Shown one piece after another: positions 51,619 to 61,773 of a stretch of 64,000 nt of DNA (the first letter of the stretch is position 1; each line of letters begins with the position of its first letter). The translations under genes and the position numbers were made by a program. The notes below the pieces were generated by a model, which was not told the origin of the DNA, searched no databases, and worked only from the letters and a program-made list of their open reading frames with translations. Source of the DNA: Myxococcales bacterium (lineage in GTDB: Bacteria > Myxococcota_A > Polyangia > Haliangiales > Haliangiaceae); NCBI GenBank assembly GCA_016706545.1, contig JADJJK010000041.1:1-64000 (forward strand), in the 5' to 3' direction.

Positions 51619-51915
51619 ATGTCCAAGCCCAAGAGCCCCGTCGTCGCCCTGACCACCATCGATCCCAATGACCTGTCCGCGGCCAGCGGCGGTCGTCGCG
51701 CCGCGTCCGGCAGCTCGTCGCGCCGCGCCAGCGACGACGCCATCCTGTCCGCGCTGCGCGACGTGACCAGCGCGCTCAAGGATCTGGGGCAGAACGCGGC
51801 CAACAACGCCAACAACAACTCCAGCAACAGCATGATGATGATGATGATGACGCTCCTGGGCAACCAGCAGCAGCAGCCGCAGGTGGTGTGCGGCGGCGGC
51901 AAGCGTCGCTGCTGA
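51619..51915 (+). CDS. Small peptide 2 with double-glycine leader, paralogue of peptide 1
   Basis: 98 residues, AGGAG six bases before the ATG. The leader ends TIDPNDLSAASGG, with isoleucine at -12, leucine at -7 and glycines at -2/-1. The mature part again begins RRAASGSSSRRASDDAIL. It continues with a helix (SALRDVTSALKDLGQ), an asparagine/serine tract, six consecutive methionines and QQQQ, and ends PQVVCGGGKRRC. Compared with peptide 1, the core helix and C-terminal cysteines are kept while the middle varies, as expected of duplicated export substrates or precursor peptides. Function unknown: bacteriocin, signal or modified peptide are all possible. Confidence 0.8.
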   Translation: MSKPKSPVVALTTIDPNDLSAASGGRRAASGSSSRRASDDAILSALRDVTSALKDLGQNAANNANNNSSNSMMMMMMTLLGNQQQQPQVVCGGGKRRC

Positions 51916-52286
51916 GGGTTTCTCCCAGGCGATCCAGAGATCGACGCGCCCGTCGCCAATCCGGTTGCGCCAGCAGCCGGCATCGACTATTCCTCCGCGC
52001 CCGTCGCTCTTCACGCCTGGTCGCTTCACGACTCCCGCACAGCCGCTGATCTCGTTCGCCGTCTCGCTCGCAGCGTCGGGTGTCGACCCGAGGGGCGATC
52101 GTCTGGTCGACCGTCTGGTTGACGCTCGGCCCCAGGCCGGTCGCGCCCCGCTCGCCGAGGGCGATCCCGGCGCTGGCGGCGCGCGCCCGGAGTCCGCCGT
52201 GACGCCCGGCGACCTCCGGCTCGGCAAGCAGGCAGCGGCCAAGCCTGGCCTTCCTTTTGCGCCGGGGCTGTGCAAAGTAACCGCGC
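51916..52286. other. Intergenic region before fabD
   Basis: 371 bases without a supported gene. A GTCGACC / GGTTGAC-type short repeat lies near 52082-52125. A weak sigma-54-like match (TGGCCT, then TTTTGC) at 52246-52260 is too close to the fabD start to call. Confidence 0.45.
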
Positions 52287-53216
52287 ATGAAGACGGCACT
52301 GATATTTCCCGGTCAAGGATCCCAACGGGTGGGGATGGGGCGCGCGCTCGCCGAGCGTGAGCCGCTGGCTCGTCGCACCTTCGAAGAAGCGGACGATGCG
52401 CTCGGGTTCTCGCTGTCGCGGCTGTGCTTCGACGGGCCGGAGAGCGAGCTTGTGCTCACCGCCAACACCCAGCCCGCGATCTTGACCACCTCCATCGCGG
52501 TGTGGCGGGTGCTGGCGGCGCGCGGGCTGACGTGCGATGTGGCCGCCGGTCACTCGCTGGGAGAGTGGTCCGCCCTGGTCGCCCTTGGAGCGCTGGAGCT
52601 GGCCGACGCGGTCATGCTCACCAACCTGCGCGGCAAGCTGATGCAGGAGGCCGTGCCAGCGGGCGCCGGGGCGATGGCGGCGCTCCTGGGCCTCTCGCTT
52701 CCGGCCGCCGAGGCGCTGTGCGCGGAGGCCAGCGCGCCGGGCGAGCCGGTGGAGCCGGCCAACCTCAACGGCGCCGGGCAGATCGTGATCTCCGGCGCCG
52801 CGGCTGCGGTGGAGCGCGCCATCGAGCGGGCCAAGGCGGCGGGCGCCAAGCGCGCGGTCAAGCTGGCGGTGAGCGCGCCCTTCCATTGCTCGCTGATGGC
52901 GCCGGCTGCCGCTGGCCTCGCCGAGGCGCTGGCCAAGGTGGAGCTGCGGACGCCGCGCGCGCCGCTGGTCGCCAACGTGACCGCGGCGGTGACGAGCGAC
53001 CCACAGGAGCTGCGCGAGCTGCTGATCCGTCAGGTCACCGGCACCGTGCGCTGGGAAGAGTCGGTCCAGACCCTCGCCGCGTTGGGGGTTCGCCGCGGCT
53101 TCGAGCTGGGGCCTGGCGCGGTGCTAAAGGGCCTCGTCAAGCGCATCAGCCCAGACCTCGAGGTGACCTCCGTCGGTGAGCCCGACGAGGTCGACGCGGT
53201 CCTCGCGGCGCCGTGA
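52287..53216 (+). CDS. fabD: Malonyl-CoA:ACP malonyltransferase
   Basis: 309 residues with the oxyanion GQGSQ at the start, the nucleophile serine in AAGHSLGEWSAL and the catalytic histidine in SAPFHCSLM. FabD loads malonyl groups onto ACP, feeding the fatty-acid elongation cycle carried out by the following genes. The ATG at 52287 gives the canonical MKTALIFPGQGSQ start. A CCGGCGCGAA-type short repeat fills the 126-base gap to fabG. Confidence 0.95.
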   Translation: MKTALIFPGQGSQRVGMGRALAEREPLARRTFEEADDALGFSLSRLCFDGPESELVLTANTQPAILTTSIAVWRVLAARGLTCDVAAGHSLGEWSALVALGALELADAVMLTNLRGKLMQEAVPAGAGAMAALLGLSLPAAEALCAEASAPGEPVEPANLNGAGQIVISGAAAAVERAIERAKAAGAKRAVKLAVSAPFHCSLMAPAAAGLAEALAKVELRTPRAPLVANVTAAVTSDPQELRELLIRQVTGTVRWEESVQTLAALGVRRGFELGPGAVLKGLVKRISPDLEVTSVGEPDEVDAVLAAP

Positions 53217-53342
53217 CGCGCCGGGCCGGAGCCAACCGGCGCGAACCGAAGCGAGCCGGCGCAAGCCGGCGCGAAACCAGACAGTGAAAACGATCGGGCG
53301 CGACCTTTCACAACCGTCGGTCAGCCCAGGTAAGGTGCCCTC

Positions 53343-54107
53343 ATGTCGATCGTCGATCAAGCGTTGAGCAATCGCGTTGCACTCGTCACCGGCGGATCCC
53401 GAGGGATCGGCCGCTCGATCGCGCGGGCGTTGGCCCGTCGCGGCGCCAAGGTCATCGTCAACTACACCTCGCGGCCAGAGTCCGCGGCGGCGGTGGTGGC
53501 GGAGATCATCGCCGCCGGCGGCCAGGCGGTGTCCGCCGGGTTCGACGTCAGCAACTCCGCCGGGGTCACCGAGGCCATCAAGGCGCTGGGCAAGGAGCAC
53601 GGCGGGCTGGACATCCTGGTCAACAACGCCGGCGTCGCCATCAACGGCCTCCTGATGCGCTTCTCCGACGAGCAGTGGGCCAAGACCATGGCCATCAACC
53701 TGTCGGGGGCGTTCCACTGCATCCGCGCCGCCACGCCGCTGCTGCTGCGCGCCAAGGAGGCGGGGCGGGTCATCAACATCACCTCGGTGGTGGGCGAGAT
53801 GGGCAACGGAGGTCAGGCTGCGTACGCCGCGTCCAAGGCGGGGATGATCGGCCTCACGCTGGCCACCGCTCGCGAGCTGGCGTCGCGCCGCGTCACCGTC
53901 AACGCCATCGCGCCCGGCTTCATCGAGACGGACATGACGGCAGATCACCTGCCCGAGGACCAGCGGCAGAAGCTCCTGGCCGACATCCCGCTGGGCCGCA
54001 TCGGCGGCGCCGACGAGATCGGCGACGCCGCGGCCTTCCTGGCCGGACCAGAGGCCGCCTATATCACCGGTCAGGTGCTGCGCGTCAACGGCGGGATGTT
54101 GATGTAG
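53343..54107 (+). CDS. fabG: 3-oxoacyl-ACP reductase
   Basis: 254 residues of the short-chain dehydrogenase fold. The NADP site is TGGSRGIGRSIA, then LVNNAGVAINGLL, the catalytic serine in INITSVVGEM and the YAASKAG pair of tyrosine and lysine. The end VNGGMLM is typical of FabG. It reduces 3-oxoacyl-ACP with NADPH. It sits between fabD and acpP in the expected fatty-acid order. Confidence 0.95.
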   Translation: MSIVDQALSNRVALVTGGSRGIGRSIARALARRGAKVIVNYTSRPESAAAVVAEIIAAGGQAVSAGFDVSNSAGVTEAIKALGKEHGGLDILVNNAGVAINGLLMRFSDEQWAKTMAINLSGAFHCIRAATPLLLRAKEAGRVINITSVVGEMGNGGQAAYAASKAGMIGLTLATARELASRRVTVNAIAPGFIETDMTADHLPEDQRQKLLADIPLGRIGGADEIGDAAAFLAGPEAAYITGQVLRVNGGMLM

Positions 54108-54190
54108 CGCCCGGCCGGGTGTTGCTGCGGCCGGCGGATTGGACTACAAGCAGACCAGCCGGCGCACGCCGCGGTTTGAAAGGAACACCA

Positions 54191-54433
54191 ATGTCTCCAG
54201 ACGAGATCGAGAGCAAGGTCAAGGAAATCATCTGCAATCAGCTCGAGGTCAGCCCGGCCCAGCTCAAGCCGGAGTCCTCGTTCACCGACGACCTCAAGGC
54301 GGACTCGCTCGCCGTCGTCGAGCTCGTGCTCGCGTTCGAGCAGGAGTTCAAGATCACGATCCCGGAAGAGGACACCGAGCAGATCAAGACGGTCAAGGAC
54401 GCCGTCGGCTACATCAAAAGCCAGCTCAAGTAA
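54191..54433 (+). CDS. acpP: Acyl carrier protein
   Basis: 80 residues, acidic and helical. The phosphopantetheine serine lies in DDLKADSLAVVELVLAFE. The position after the DSL motif is alanine where most ACPs have aspartate. The ATG at 54191 follows AAAGGA. It carries growing acyl chains as thioesters between the fabD, fabG and fabF products. Confidence 0.95.
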   Translation: MSPDEIESKVKEIICNQLEVSPAQLKPESSFTDDLKADSLAVVELVLAFEQEFKITIPEEDTEQIKTVKDAVGYIKSQLK

Positions 54434-54474
54434 CCGCCACCCGGCGGTCCTGCCCCCCGCGCTCTGGAGATGCC

Positions 54475-55728
54475 ATGCGTCGCGTCGTCGTCACCGGCAT
54501 AGGCCTCGTCACGCCTATCGGAAACTCGCTCGAGTCCACCTGGACCAACTTGCTGGCCGGGAAAAGTGGCGCGGCGCCGATCACCCTGTTTGATACCAGT
54601 CAGTTTGCGACCAAGTTTGGTTGCGAGGTGAAGGGCTTCGAAGGGGAGCAGTGGTTCGACAAGCGCGAACTCAAGCACCTCGATCGCTTTCTGCAATTCG
54701 GCGTCGCTGCGGCGCTGATGGCGGTGCGTGACGCGGGCTACGAGGATGGCAAGGCGCCAGCGGCGGAGGCGGATCGGTGGGGCGTGTACCTCGGCGCTGG
54801 CCTGGGTGGCCTGCGGACCATCGAGGACACGCTGCTCTCGACCAAGGCCAAGGGGCCGCGGTACGGCATCTCGCCGTACTTCGTCACCGACATCATCATC
54901 AACGAGCTGCCTGGCATGGTGTCCATCCGCACCGGCGCCACCGGGCCCAACTTCTCTCACGTCTCAGCCTGCGCCACCGGGGCCCACTCCGTGGGTGAGG
55001 CCATGCGCGCCATCCGTCACGACTATGCCGACGTGATGGTGGCCGGCGGCGCCGAGGCGACGATCTCGATCCTTGGCGTCGGCGGCTTCAACTCGATGCG
55101 CGCCATGTCGACCCGCAACGACGAGCCCGAGCGCGCCAGCCGCCCCTTCGACAAGGACCGCGACGGGTTCGTCATCGGAGAGGGCTCCGGCGTGCTGCTG
55201 CTCGAGGAGCTCGAGCACGCCAAGCGGCGCGGCGCTCGCATCTATTGCGAGCTGGCGGGCTACGCGGCGAACTCGGACGCCCATCACGTGGCGGCGCCGG
55301 CGCCGGAGCACCGCGGCGCCCAGGCTTGCTTCCGGCTGGCCTTGCGGGACGCCAAGCTGGACTTGTCCAGCATCGGCTACATCAACGCGCACGGCACCTC
55401 GACGGACTTGAACGACAAGCACGAGAGCCTGGCGGTCAAGGCGGTGTTCGGCGAGCACGCGCGCAAGCTGGCGATGTCGTCCACCAAGTCGATGACCGGG
55501 CATACGCTGGGCGCGGCGGGCGGCATCGAGGCGGGGATCACCGCGCTGGTGCTGGCGCGCGGCGTGTTGCCGCCCACCATCAACTACGAGACGCCGGACC
55601 CCGACTGCGACCTCGACTACGTCCCCAACGTCGCCCGCGAAGCGCAGGTGGAGGCGGCGATGTCCAACAGCTTTGGCTTTGGCGGCACCAACGCGGCGAT
55701 GATCATGCGCCGGTACCGAGGAGACTAG
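54475..55728 (+). CDS. fabF: 3-oxoacyl-ACP synthase II
   Basis: 417 residues of the condensing-enzyme fold. The catalytic cysteine is in HVSACATGAHSVGEA, with histidines in NAHGTSTDLNDK and MTGHTLGAAGG. SFGFGGTNAA ends the active-site set. FabF condenses malonyl-ACP with acyl-ACP. A GGAGA ribosome site precedes the ATG. It lies 41 bases after acpP, in the same operon, and rpiB follows after 3 bases. Confidence 0.96.
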   Translation: MRRVVVTGIGLVTPIGNSLESTWTNLLAGKSGAAPITLFDTSQFATKFGCEVKGFEGEQWFDKRELKHLDRFLQFGVAAALMAVRDAGYEDGKAPAAEADRWGVYLGAGLGGLRTIEDTLLSTKAKGPRYGISPYFVTDIIINELPGMVSIRTGATGPNFSHVSACATGAHSVGEAMRAIRHDYADVMVAGGAEATISILGVGGFNSMRAMSTRNDEPERASRPFDKDRDGFVIGEGSGVLLLEELEHAKRRGARIYCELAGYAANSDAHHVAAPAPEHRGAQACFRLALRDAKLDLSSIGYINAHGTSTDLNDKHESLAVKAVFGEHARKLAMSSTKSMTGHTLGAAGGIEAGITALVLARGVLPPTINYETPDPDCDLDYVPNVAREAQVEAAMSNSFGFGGTNAAMIMRRYRGD

Positions 55729-55731
55729 CGC

Positions 55732-56178
55732 GTGGCCCGCTGGTTTGTCGGCTGCGACCACGCCGGGCTCGCGCTCAAACGCCAGCTCCTGGCGGTGCTG
55801 GTCAAGTGGGGCGATGAGGTGGAAGATCTGGGCACCAACGACGAGAGCAGCGTGGACTACCCCGCGTATGGCGCGGAGGTCGGCAAGCGCGTCGCCTCTC
55901 ATCCTGGCACCAAGGGCCTGGTGGTCTGCGGCAGCGGCATCGGCATCAGCATCGCCGCCAACAAGGTGCCGGGGGTGCGGGCAGCCCTGGTGCAGGACCC
56001 GTACTCGGCGCAGATGGCGCGCGCGCACAACGACTGCAATGTCATCGCGCTGGGCGGTCGGACGATCGGCGCAGGCATGGCGGAGGCCGCGCTCCGCGCC
56101 TTTCGCGACACGCCCTTCGAGGGCGGACGCCACCAGCGTCGCGTCGATCAGCTCGCAGAGCTGGACCGCCTGAAGTAG
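55732..56178 (+). CDS. rpiB: Ribose-5-phosphate isomerase B
   Basis: 148 residues with the N-terminal GCDHAGLALKRQLLAVL, the catalytic cysteine in VVCGSGIGISIAANKVPG and HNDCNVIALGGRTIG. RpiB interconverts ribulose 5-phosphate and ribose 5-phosphate. It starts with a GTG three bases after fabF, so it is transcribed with the fatty-acid genes. In many bacteria it neighbours glyA or nrdR instead. Confidence 0.93.
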   Translation: MARWFVGCDHAGLALKRQLLAVLVKWGDEVEDLGTNDESSVDYPAYGAEVGKRVASHPGTKGLVVCGSGIGISIAANKVPGVRAALVQDPYSAQMARAHNDCNVIALGGRTIGAGMAEAALRAFRDTPFEGGRHQRRVDQLAELDRLK

Positions 56179-56313
56179 CAGTCGCCGTAACAGGCGGCGT
56201 CACGGCAGGGCAGGCCACGTGACCAGCAAACGTCTCCTGCGGCGCCACGGCAGGCAGTCGGGGTCACGGCGGGGCAGGCGGAGTGACCGCGGCGCGGTAG
56301 CCCTTGGTAGAGT

Positions 56314-56961
56314 TCAGGGCAGGATCGTGTCGAGCATGACCGTCACGCCCTCGGCAGGGATCGTGACCTTCTGCAGCCCGGTGAGGTCTCCGGCCTGCTT
56401 GGAGAGCGCGTCGCTGTCTTGGTCGTAGCGGACCGAGACGACGATGTCGCCAGCGAACTGGGTCCCCGCGATCATCTGATCCGCCTCGGTGAGCTGGAAC
56501 GCCAGCTCCTGGCCCACGCTTGGCCATTCGAGCCGGGTCACCGCCAACGGCGCCCCAGCCACCGGCTGGCCGCTGGGGTCGGCCTTCTTGGCCACCACGA
56601 ACACCGCGGTCCCGGGCTTGACCTTGTCCTTTAGCCCCGGCGCAGTCTTGATGGAGCCGCGGACGAACTTGCTCGGGTCCACCGGGCGGTTCGGATCGGG
56701 ACCTTGCAGCCCCATCTTGGTGACGTCGACGCCGCCGCCACCGCCACCCGTCATGTCCACGCCCGCGTGGGGGTCGTTCATGTCGACGCCAGCGTGCGGG
56801 TTGGCAGCAGCGGAGGCGCCAGCGGGGCCGGTCATGGCGGCGGCAGAGCCGGCGGCTCCTTCGCTCCAGTTCTGGGCTGGGGGGAGCCCGGCGGCCTGGT
56901 GCTTGCGCTCGCAGCCGAGCAGGGCGCAGGCGATGAGACACAGCGAAGTGATACGCAACAT
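56314..56961 (-). CDS. Lipoprotein with CycH/CcmI-type Ig-like C-terminal domain
   Basis: 215 residues from an ATG at 56961. A lipoprotein signal (SLCLIACALLGC) is followed by a low-complexity linker with a PHAGVDM repeat and a glycine run. The last 115 residues resemble the Ig-like domain at the C-terminus of cytochrome c biogenesis protein CycH: a PGLKDKVKPGTAVFVVAKKA start, PLAVTRLEWPS, and VVSVRYDQDSDA. Here the domain stands alone on a lipid anchor without the TPR part. It may hold apocytochrome or a heme-ligation factor in the periplasm. It is the only cytochrome-related gene in the window. Confidence 0.75.
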   Translation of the reverse strand: MLRITSLCLIACALLGCERKHQAAGLPPAQNWSEGAAGSAAAMTGPAGASAAANPHAGVDMNDPHAGVDMTGGGGGGVDVTKMGLQGPDPNRPVDPSKFVRGSIKTAPGLKDKVKPGTAVFVVAKKADPSGQPVAGAPLAVTRLEWPSVGQELAFQLTEADQMIAGTQFAGDIVVSVRYDQDSDALSKQAGDLTGLQKVTIPAEGVTVMLDTILP

Positions 56962-57113
56962 GCGACGGACTGTAGCAGCTCCAGTCACCTGTCGAGCACT
57001 TCGACGCACGTCGCAGGTGCGGTGTCAGCAGGGGCCAGCGCTGTGAGGGACCTGGCGCACCAGGGAGGCAAGCCTTTGGGGCGGCCGCGCGCCCGTGGTA
57101 TACGTGCGCAGCG

Positions 57114-57371
57114 ATGCCGGACTACTCCAAGTTGCATGATCTCATCAGCCACCGCGTCACCATCGAGTACGACACCGGGGCGCGCGTCACCGGGTACCTC
57201 GAGTCTTGCCAGCCCTCGACGGGGCCGGTGGAGTTCATCACCCTGTCGGAGGCCAAGCTCGTCGATTCCAAGGGGCGGCTCATGCGCGAGACCGGCCAGC
57301 TCGTCCTTTGCCCCAACGTGCTCACGGGCATCGCCCTCGACGAGGGTCCGCGCGGTCGCGACGTCCGGTAG
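57114..57371 (+). CDS. Small LSm-like beta protein (hypothetical)
   Basis: 85 residues from an ATG at 57114. The pattern HRVTIEYDTGARVTGYLESC, then EFITLSEAKLVDSKGRLM, resembles the short Sm/LSm barrel (VxVxxxxGxxxxGxL .. ITLxxA), but family membership is not certain. If correct it could bind RNA or serve as a small scaffold. The downstream hairpin at 57377 suggests it is transcribed alone. Confidence 0.65.
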   Translation: MPDYSKLHDLISHRVTIEYDTGARVTGYLESCQPSTGPVEFITLSEAKLVDSKGRLMRETGQLVLCPNVLTGIALDEGPRGRDVR

Positions 57372-57376
57372 CCGGC

Positions 57377-57393
57377 GGTCCTTGCTAGGGACC
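57377..57393 (+). terminator. Short hairpin after the LSm-like gene
   Basis: GGTCC pairs with GGACC around a 7-base loop, six bases after the stop. The stem is short and no U-run follows, so its role is tentative. Confidence 0.3.
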
Positions 57394-57444
57394 TCGGATG
57401 AGGGGCTCATGTTCCAGGGCACTAGCACGTGATATCTTGACCTC

Positions 57445-57804
57445 ATGGCGATCGCCTGGAACCAGAGCCAGCGACTGCTGGTGGAACGCGCGCTGGCTGA
57501 CTATCCAGTTAGCAGCGGTCGGTGCGAGTCCGCCGCTTGGGCCATCTTGCCGGCCTGCCGGGAGCAAGACTCGGGCTCGGTCGTGTGGCGGTTATCGCCG
57601 ACTGAAGGGCGCTATCTTTCACCAAAGGCCGAGGTGGGCGGACCGTGGTATCACCACGTCACAGTCGAGCTGCTAGCCCACTGCGTGGACTCCCTGACCG
57701 GAGCGGATGGTACAAGTCGGTCGTCGTACCTCGAAGAGCACTGGCAATACCCTGACGCAATCTCCTGGAACCTTGAGGAGGAACCTCCCGATGAGCCCTG
57801 GTGA
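57445..57804 (+). CDS. Papain-fold-like small protein, first gene of an accessory cassette
   Basis: 119 residues from an ATG at 57445. No ribosome site is visible, and a TGATAT lies about 10 bases upstream, so the message may be leaderless. A cysteine in SSGRCESAAWAILPAC, the histidines in GPWYHHVTVELL and the aspartate in AHCVDSLTG are ordered and spaced as in papain-fold toxin or NlpC/P60-like thiol enzymes. A deamidase or protease activity is inferred; no delivery domain is attached. Codon choice is less GC-biased than in neighbouring genes, suggesting later arrival. Its stop overlaps the next gene by 14 bases. Confidence 0.65.
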   Translation: MAIAWNQSQRLLVERALADYPVSSGRCESAAWAILPACREQDSGSVVWRLSPTEGRYLSPKAEVGGPWYHHVTVELLAHCVDSLTGADGTSRSSYLEEHWQYPDAISWNLEEEPPDEPW

Positions 57805-58279
57805 AAGCCGATTGCTGCAGTTTGTCGAGGCACGCCTGGAGAGCATGCTGTGTCGGCCCGCCGCTTGGGGCTCTCTGGAATCCGTGGAAGACCAGATCTT
57901 GCAGCTTCTGGAGCTGAGGCGCTTCGTCCTTGATCCTCGAGCGGATCCTCAGGTAAGCGCGTCCAATACTCAGCCCTTGATGCGTCGATATACCCGCTAC
58001 ATCTCCTGCGTGCTTCCGGAGGCTACTGCGGCGCCTCTCTCTCTCCAGCTGACAGCACGGGGGCGCGCTGAGGAGTTCTCCGCGCTGATGCGCCAGTTCG
58101 TGCAGAGAGACCTAACCGAGGTCGTGGCCGAGCTGGGCGTGAGTGGCGAAGAGACGCTGCCCGCAGATCGCCTGGAGGTCACGGCGCGAGTCCTTGAAGG
58201 CCTGGGGCATGCGGTGCGCGTTCGGCGGCCGCAGGAGGTCCCTACGGCATTGAAGTTTCCCGATCGGAAGGCGAGCTGA
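57791..58279 (+). CDS. Hypothetical protein, second gene of the accessory cassette
   Basis: 162 residues, mostly helical, beginning MSPGESRLLQFVEARLESML. A central MRRYTRYISCVLPEATAAPL segment and a GRAEEFSALMRQFVQRDL helix are the only distinctive parts. The C-terminus carries VRRPQEVPTALKFPDRK. No family is recognised. Overlaps with both neighbours (14 bases upstream, one base TGATG downstream) mark a tight three-gene unit. An immunity, cofactor or scaffold role is possible but not supported by sequence. Confidence 0.65.
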   Translation: MSPGESRLLQFVEARLESMLCRPAAWGSLESVEDQILQLLELRRFVLDPRADPQVSASNTQPLMRRYTRYISCVLPEATAAPLSLQLTARGRAEEFSALMRQFVQRDLTEVVAELGVSGEETLPADRLEVTARVLEGLGHAVRVRRPQEVPTALKFPDRKAS

Positions 58280-58884
58280 TGGCGAGCACGAGGGGACAGG
58301 CGCAGGTCGCGTTCCTTTCGTCGGTGAAAGCCAGCGGTGGAAAGATCGCTGGCGCGCGGTTTTCCTTGCAGCGAGGGCCACTCAAGTTTATCGAGCCGAC
58401 GTACTGGTTGACGCTGGATCAGGCAGGCGGTCGTTCTCTGCAAGAACTCCCGTGGACGTCGGAGCTGGAAGAGTATCTGCTCTTTCAGCTCGGGCTGAAG
58501 ATGGATGCTGAGGACGACGAGAGCCAGCGCTTCGCTGCGATCTTGCTGAACAATCTCCGCAAGGCGGAGTCGATTCATGGGAAGGACTATGCGCGCGCGG
58601 TGCTCGTCGAGGTGCTGCGAGCCAAGCCGGGGTACGATCTGGCCGATCTGCTGGACCGCGCCGCTACTCCAAGACCGAGTTCCGGCAGCGAGCACTATCG
58701 CGACTGCAGGACCTTCCTCGAGCATTCGGTCGATGGTCTTCGCGACTCTGCACAGCTGAACCTGGAGTACGGCCCCGACGAGGCCAGTCGTCTCATGGAG
58801 GCAGCTTTGCGGATCACCCTTGACGAGGCTTTCCACATCTCCACCGCAGACCTGCTGTTCCCTCGTCAAGACGCGCGAGGGTAG
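58279..58884 (+). CDS. Hypothetical protein, third gene of the accessory cassette
   Basis: 201 residues from an ATG in TGATG overlap with the previous stop. It starts MASTRGQAQVAFLSSVKASG. It has FIEPTYWLTLDQAGGRSLQE and a helical C-terminal half (NLRKAESIHGKDYARAVLVE, LMEAALRITLDEAFHI). No catalytic motif or membrane segment is visible, and no family is recognised. It ends 15 bases from the convergent hutI gene. It shares the less biased base composition of the other two cassette genes. Confidence 0.65.
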   Translation: MASTRGQAQVAFLSSVKASGGKIAGARFSLQRGPLKFIEPTYWLTLDQAGGRSLQELPWTSELEEYLLFQLGLKMDAEDDESQRFAAILLNNLRKAESIHGKDYARAVLVEVLRAKPGYDLADLLDRAATPRPSSGSEHYRDCRTFLEHSVDGLRDSAQLNLEYGPDEASRLMEAALRITLDEAFHISTADLLFPRQDARG

Positions 58885-58899
58885 GCGCCGACGGAGCGG

Positions 58900-60113
58900 C
58901 TACGGCGCGAGCTTGACGCCAGCGGTCCACACCTCGGCGGCGAGGTTGGCGCCGACGCGGTAGGGGATGGCGGCTGGCTCGGCGGTGTCCCAGACGACGA
59001 AGTCGGCGCGCGCGCCGGGGCGCAGCACGCCCACATCCTCGCGGCGCAGCGCAAGCGCGGCGTTGCGCGTGACGCCAAGCCACGTCTCCTCGACGGTCAG
59101 GCCGTAGTGGGTGGCGGCCAGCCACATCGGCACCGCCAGCCCTTCGGCCCAGCTCGTGCCGGGGTTCCAGTCCGACGCCACCGCCATGGGCACGCGGCGA
59201 CGGCGCAGGGCGGCGACCGGCGGCGGGGTCTGTCGGAGCTGCACGCACGAGGTCGGGATCATCACCGCGACGACCCCGGCGGCCGCGAGGCCCGCTATGT
59301 CTGCCTCTCCGATCTGCTCGAGGTGATCGGCGGACCAGCCGCCTAGCTCGGCGAGCAGCGCGGCGCCGCCGACGTCTGCGAACTGGCCGACGTGGGCGCG
59401 CACCCCCAGGCCCGCGGCGCAGGCCGCCGCGAGGATGGCGCGGGTCTCGTCGAGGCTGAACGCGCCTTCGTCGCAGTACACGTCCACCGACGAGGCGAGG
59501 GCGGCCTCGGCGACGCGCGGCACGAGCTGCGCGGCGAACTGCGCCACCCAGGCGGCCCGCGCCGCTGGCTCGCGGTGCTCCGCCGGCACCACGTGCGCGA
59601 GCAGCGTGGGGCAAAGGCTCACCGGGAGCTGCGCCTGCGCCGCGGCGATGGCGCGCAGCAGCCGCTCCTCGCCGGCCAAGGTCAGATCGTAGCCGCTCTT
59701 GGCCTCGATCGTGGTGACCCCCAGCGCGGCCAGCCGGCGGGCGCGGTTCACGATCACCTCCACCAGCTCGTCGAAGCTGGCGCCGCGGGTGGCGGCCACC
59801 GTGGAGGCGATGCCGCCGCCGGCCGCGGCGATCTCCTGGTAGCTGGCGCCGCGCGCGCGCATCGCGAACTCGCCGGCGCGGTCGCCCAGAAACGGCAGAT
59901 GCGTGTGGCAATCGATGAGGCCGGGGGTCAGCAAGCGTCCGCCCAGATCGATCACCTGCATGGGCGCGCTGCGCGGCCGGTGCGCGCCCACGGACTGGAT
60001 CTTGCCCTCGGCGACCACCAGGTACCCGTCGTCGATGATGCCCAGCGGCGCCTCGGGGGGGCCGTCACAGGTCATCACCCGCCCGTTGGCAAACAAGACC
60101 GGCGAGCGCGCCA

Positions 60114-60114
<1 letters not shown>
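58900..60114 (-). CDS. hutI: Imidazolonepropionase
   Basis: 404 residues. It hydrolyses imidazolonepropionate to formiminoglutamate in histidine breakdown. The metal and active sites of the amidohydrolase fold are visible: LIDCHTHLPFLGDRAGEF, the lysine in TIEAKSGYDLTL, VCAHVG-type AHVGQFADVGG, DHLEQIGE and ASDWNPGTS. The start is a GTG at 60114 that shares its first base with the hutU stop (TAGTG), so translation is coupled. It is the distal gene of the hutUI unit. Confidence 0.93.

Positions 60115-61773
<1,659 letters not shown>

Noticed and set aside
52246..52260. Third sigma-54-like promoter before fabD
   Set aside because: The -24 block matches poorly, and transcription would start only about 15 bases before the ATG.
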